Source of the DNA: Pirellulaceae bacterium
GTDB taxonomy: Bacteria; Planctomycetota; Planctomycetia; Pirellulales; Pirellulaceae
Direction: 5' to 3'
NCBI GenBank assembly: GCA_026004795.1
Contig: BPJV01000004.1
Location: 124,001 to 188,000 of the forward strand
Length of the DNA: 64,000 bases
The notes under the pieces were generated by a model, which saw only the letters and a list, made by a program, of their open reading frames with translations, had not been told where the DNA came from and searched no databases. Below, in pieces: positions 63,538 through 64,000 of this stretch. The position numbers and the translations under genes were made by a program. Position 1 is the first letter of the stretch. Each line of letters opens with the position of its first letter.

Positions 63538-64000
63538 ATGGGCAGCTTTTCGATGTCGTTTGGGTTGGTGTCAGTAAGCATCGGCTGGGCATTAGGACTT
63601 GTCTCTATCATTCGTCTACACGCATCGGATCAAATCCCTGGTGCGCCTCAAGATCGGCCGATCGCTATCATCCATGCTACGGTTCATCCGGTTAGCGGGC
63701 CAACATTGACGAATGCCACCGTCCTGTTCGAGGAAGGAAAGATCGTGGCGGTGGGGCGGCGAGTCGTTCTGCCAGAAGGTTGTCGCGTGATCGAGGGGGC
63801 CGGGCGGCATGTATACCCAAGTCTGATTGAGCCGTATTCCGATATCGGGTTGGTGGAGATCAATTCGGTGCGCGGAACCCTGGATCAACGTGAGACGGGA
63901 GAGATCAACGCGGCGGTGCGGGCCGTGGTAGCGTTCAATCCGGACAGCGAATTGATACCGGTGTGCCGGGCCAACGGCATCCTGCTGGCTGTCACTGCGC
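63538..64000 (+). CDS. exported amidohydrolase paralogue, N-terminal part, runs off the right edge
   Basis: ATG 63538 opens a frame without a stop to base 64000 (154 codons). After a hydrophobic leader (FSMSFGLVSVSIGWALGLVSIIRL) comes AIIHATVHPVSGPTLTNATVLFEEGKIVAVGRRVVLPEG, quoted here only for its first half (AIIHATVHPVSGPTLTNATV), then YPSLIEPYSDIGLVEINSVRG. It is colinear with the N-terminal domain of the preceding gene and likewise has no His-x-His at the strand-1 position (PSLIEPYSD). Likely a tandem duplicate. Confidence 0.82.
   Translation, partial: MGSFSMSFGLVSVSIGWALGLVSIIRLHASDQIPGAPQDRPIAIIHATVHPVSGPTLTNATVLFEEGKIVAVGRRVVLPEGCRVIEGAGRHVYPSLIEPYSDIGLVEINSVRGTLDQRETGEINAAVRAVVAFNPDSELIPVCRANGILLAVTA

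Overview
The window looks like a chromosomal segment of a planctomycete, most likely a Pirellulales-type member of the Planctomycetota. The evidence is three secreted sulfatases, a planctomycete-type PSCyt1/DUF1549/DUF1553 cytochrome protein followed by a DUF1501 protein with a Tat-like leader, a Gfo/Idh/MocA dehydrogenase next to a xylose-isomerase-like TIM barrel, an ABC permease fused to a CPBP protease, paired giant amidohydrolases, and many non-ATG or weakly preceded starts. No rRNA, CRISPR array, phage or plasmid replication genes were seen.

Layout. 0-1.2 kb: an ISKra4-type transposase running off the left edge, with one frameshift at a T7 run. 1.4-12.8 kb: small membrane protein, sulfatase, low-complexity secreted protein, lipoprotein-like protein, then a tightly coupled trio (ABC ATPase, ABC permease/CPBP fusion, beta-propeller di-haem cytochrome). 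12.8-20.4 kb: outer-membrane-like protein, sulfatase, Nramp-like transporter, ArfB release factor, sulfatase, YkgJ-type Cys-cluster protein. 20.5-27.3 kb: a minus-strand run of TPR protein, FAD/Fe-S oxidoreductase, MoaD, MoaE, MoaA and a class-V aminotransferase; the three Moa proteins supply cyclisation of GTP and sulfur insertion in molybdenum cofactor synthesis. 27.8-39.8 kb: TlpA-like thioredoxin, small hypothetical proteins, a frameshifted PSCyt1/DUF1549/DUF1553 gene, DUF1501, Gfo/Idh, TIM-barrel isomerase and SurE.

39.9-57.0 kb is a heavy-metal resistance island. Two RND pump/adaptor sets are arranged divergently around two small His- or Cys-rich exported proteins; a metal-binding lipoprotein and a Zn/Cd/Pb-type P1B ATPase follow. 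No outer-membrane channel is encoded here. The island is peppered with about ten copies of a palindromic repeat (ends TTGAACAG...CTGTTCAA) that I did not find elsewhere in the window, plus GAGAGTC-type repeats that have entered coding sequence. Two copies of the palindrome flank a GxxExxY-family gene (53.5 kb), and the same arrangement with an internally deleted gene occurs at 48.2 kb. This palindrome-gene-palindrome unit is the best candidate for an undescribed element. The 3' end of the second RND gene is triplicated in tandem (about 200 bp period), and an intact 1238-bp IS4-family element with an 8-bp target duplication has inserted into the second copy.

57.1-64.0 kb: a 5'-truncated IS110-type transposase fused to a CHC2 zinc finger, an initiator-like tRNA-Met with a terminator, a 1203-residue double amidohydrolase and the start of a paralogue that runs off the right edge.
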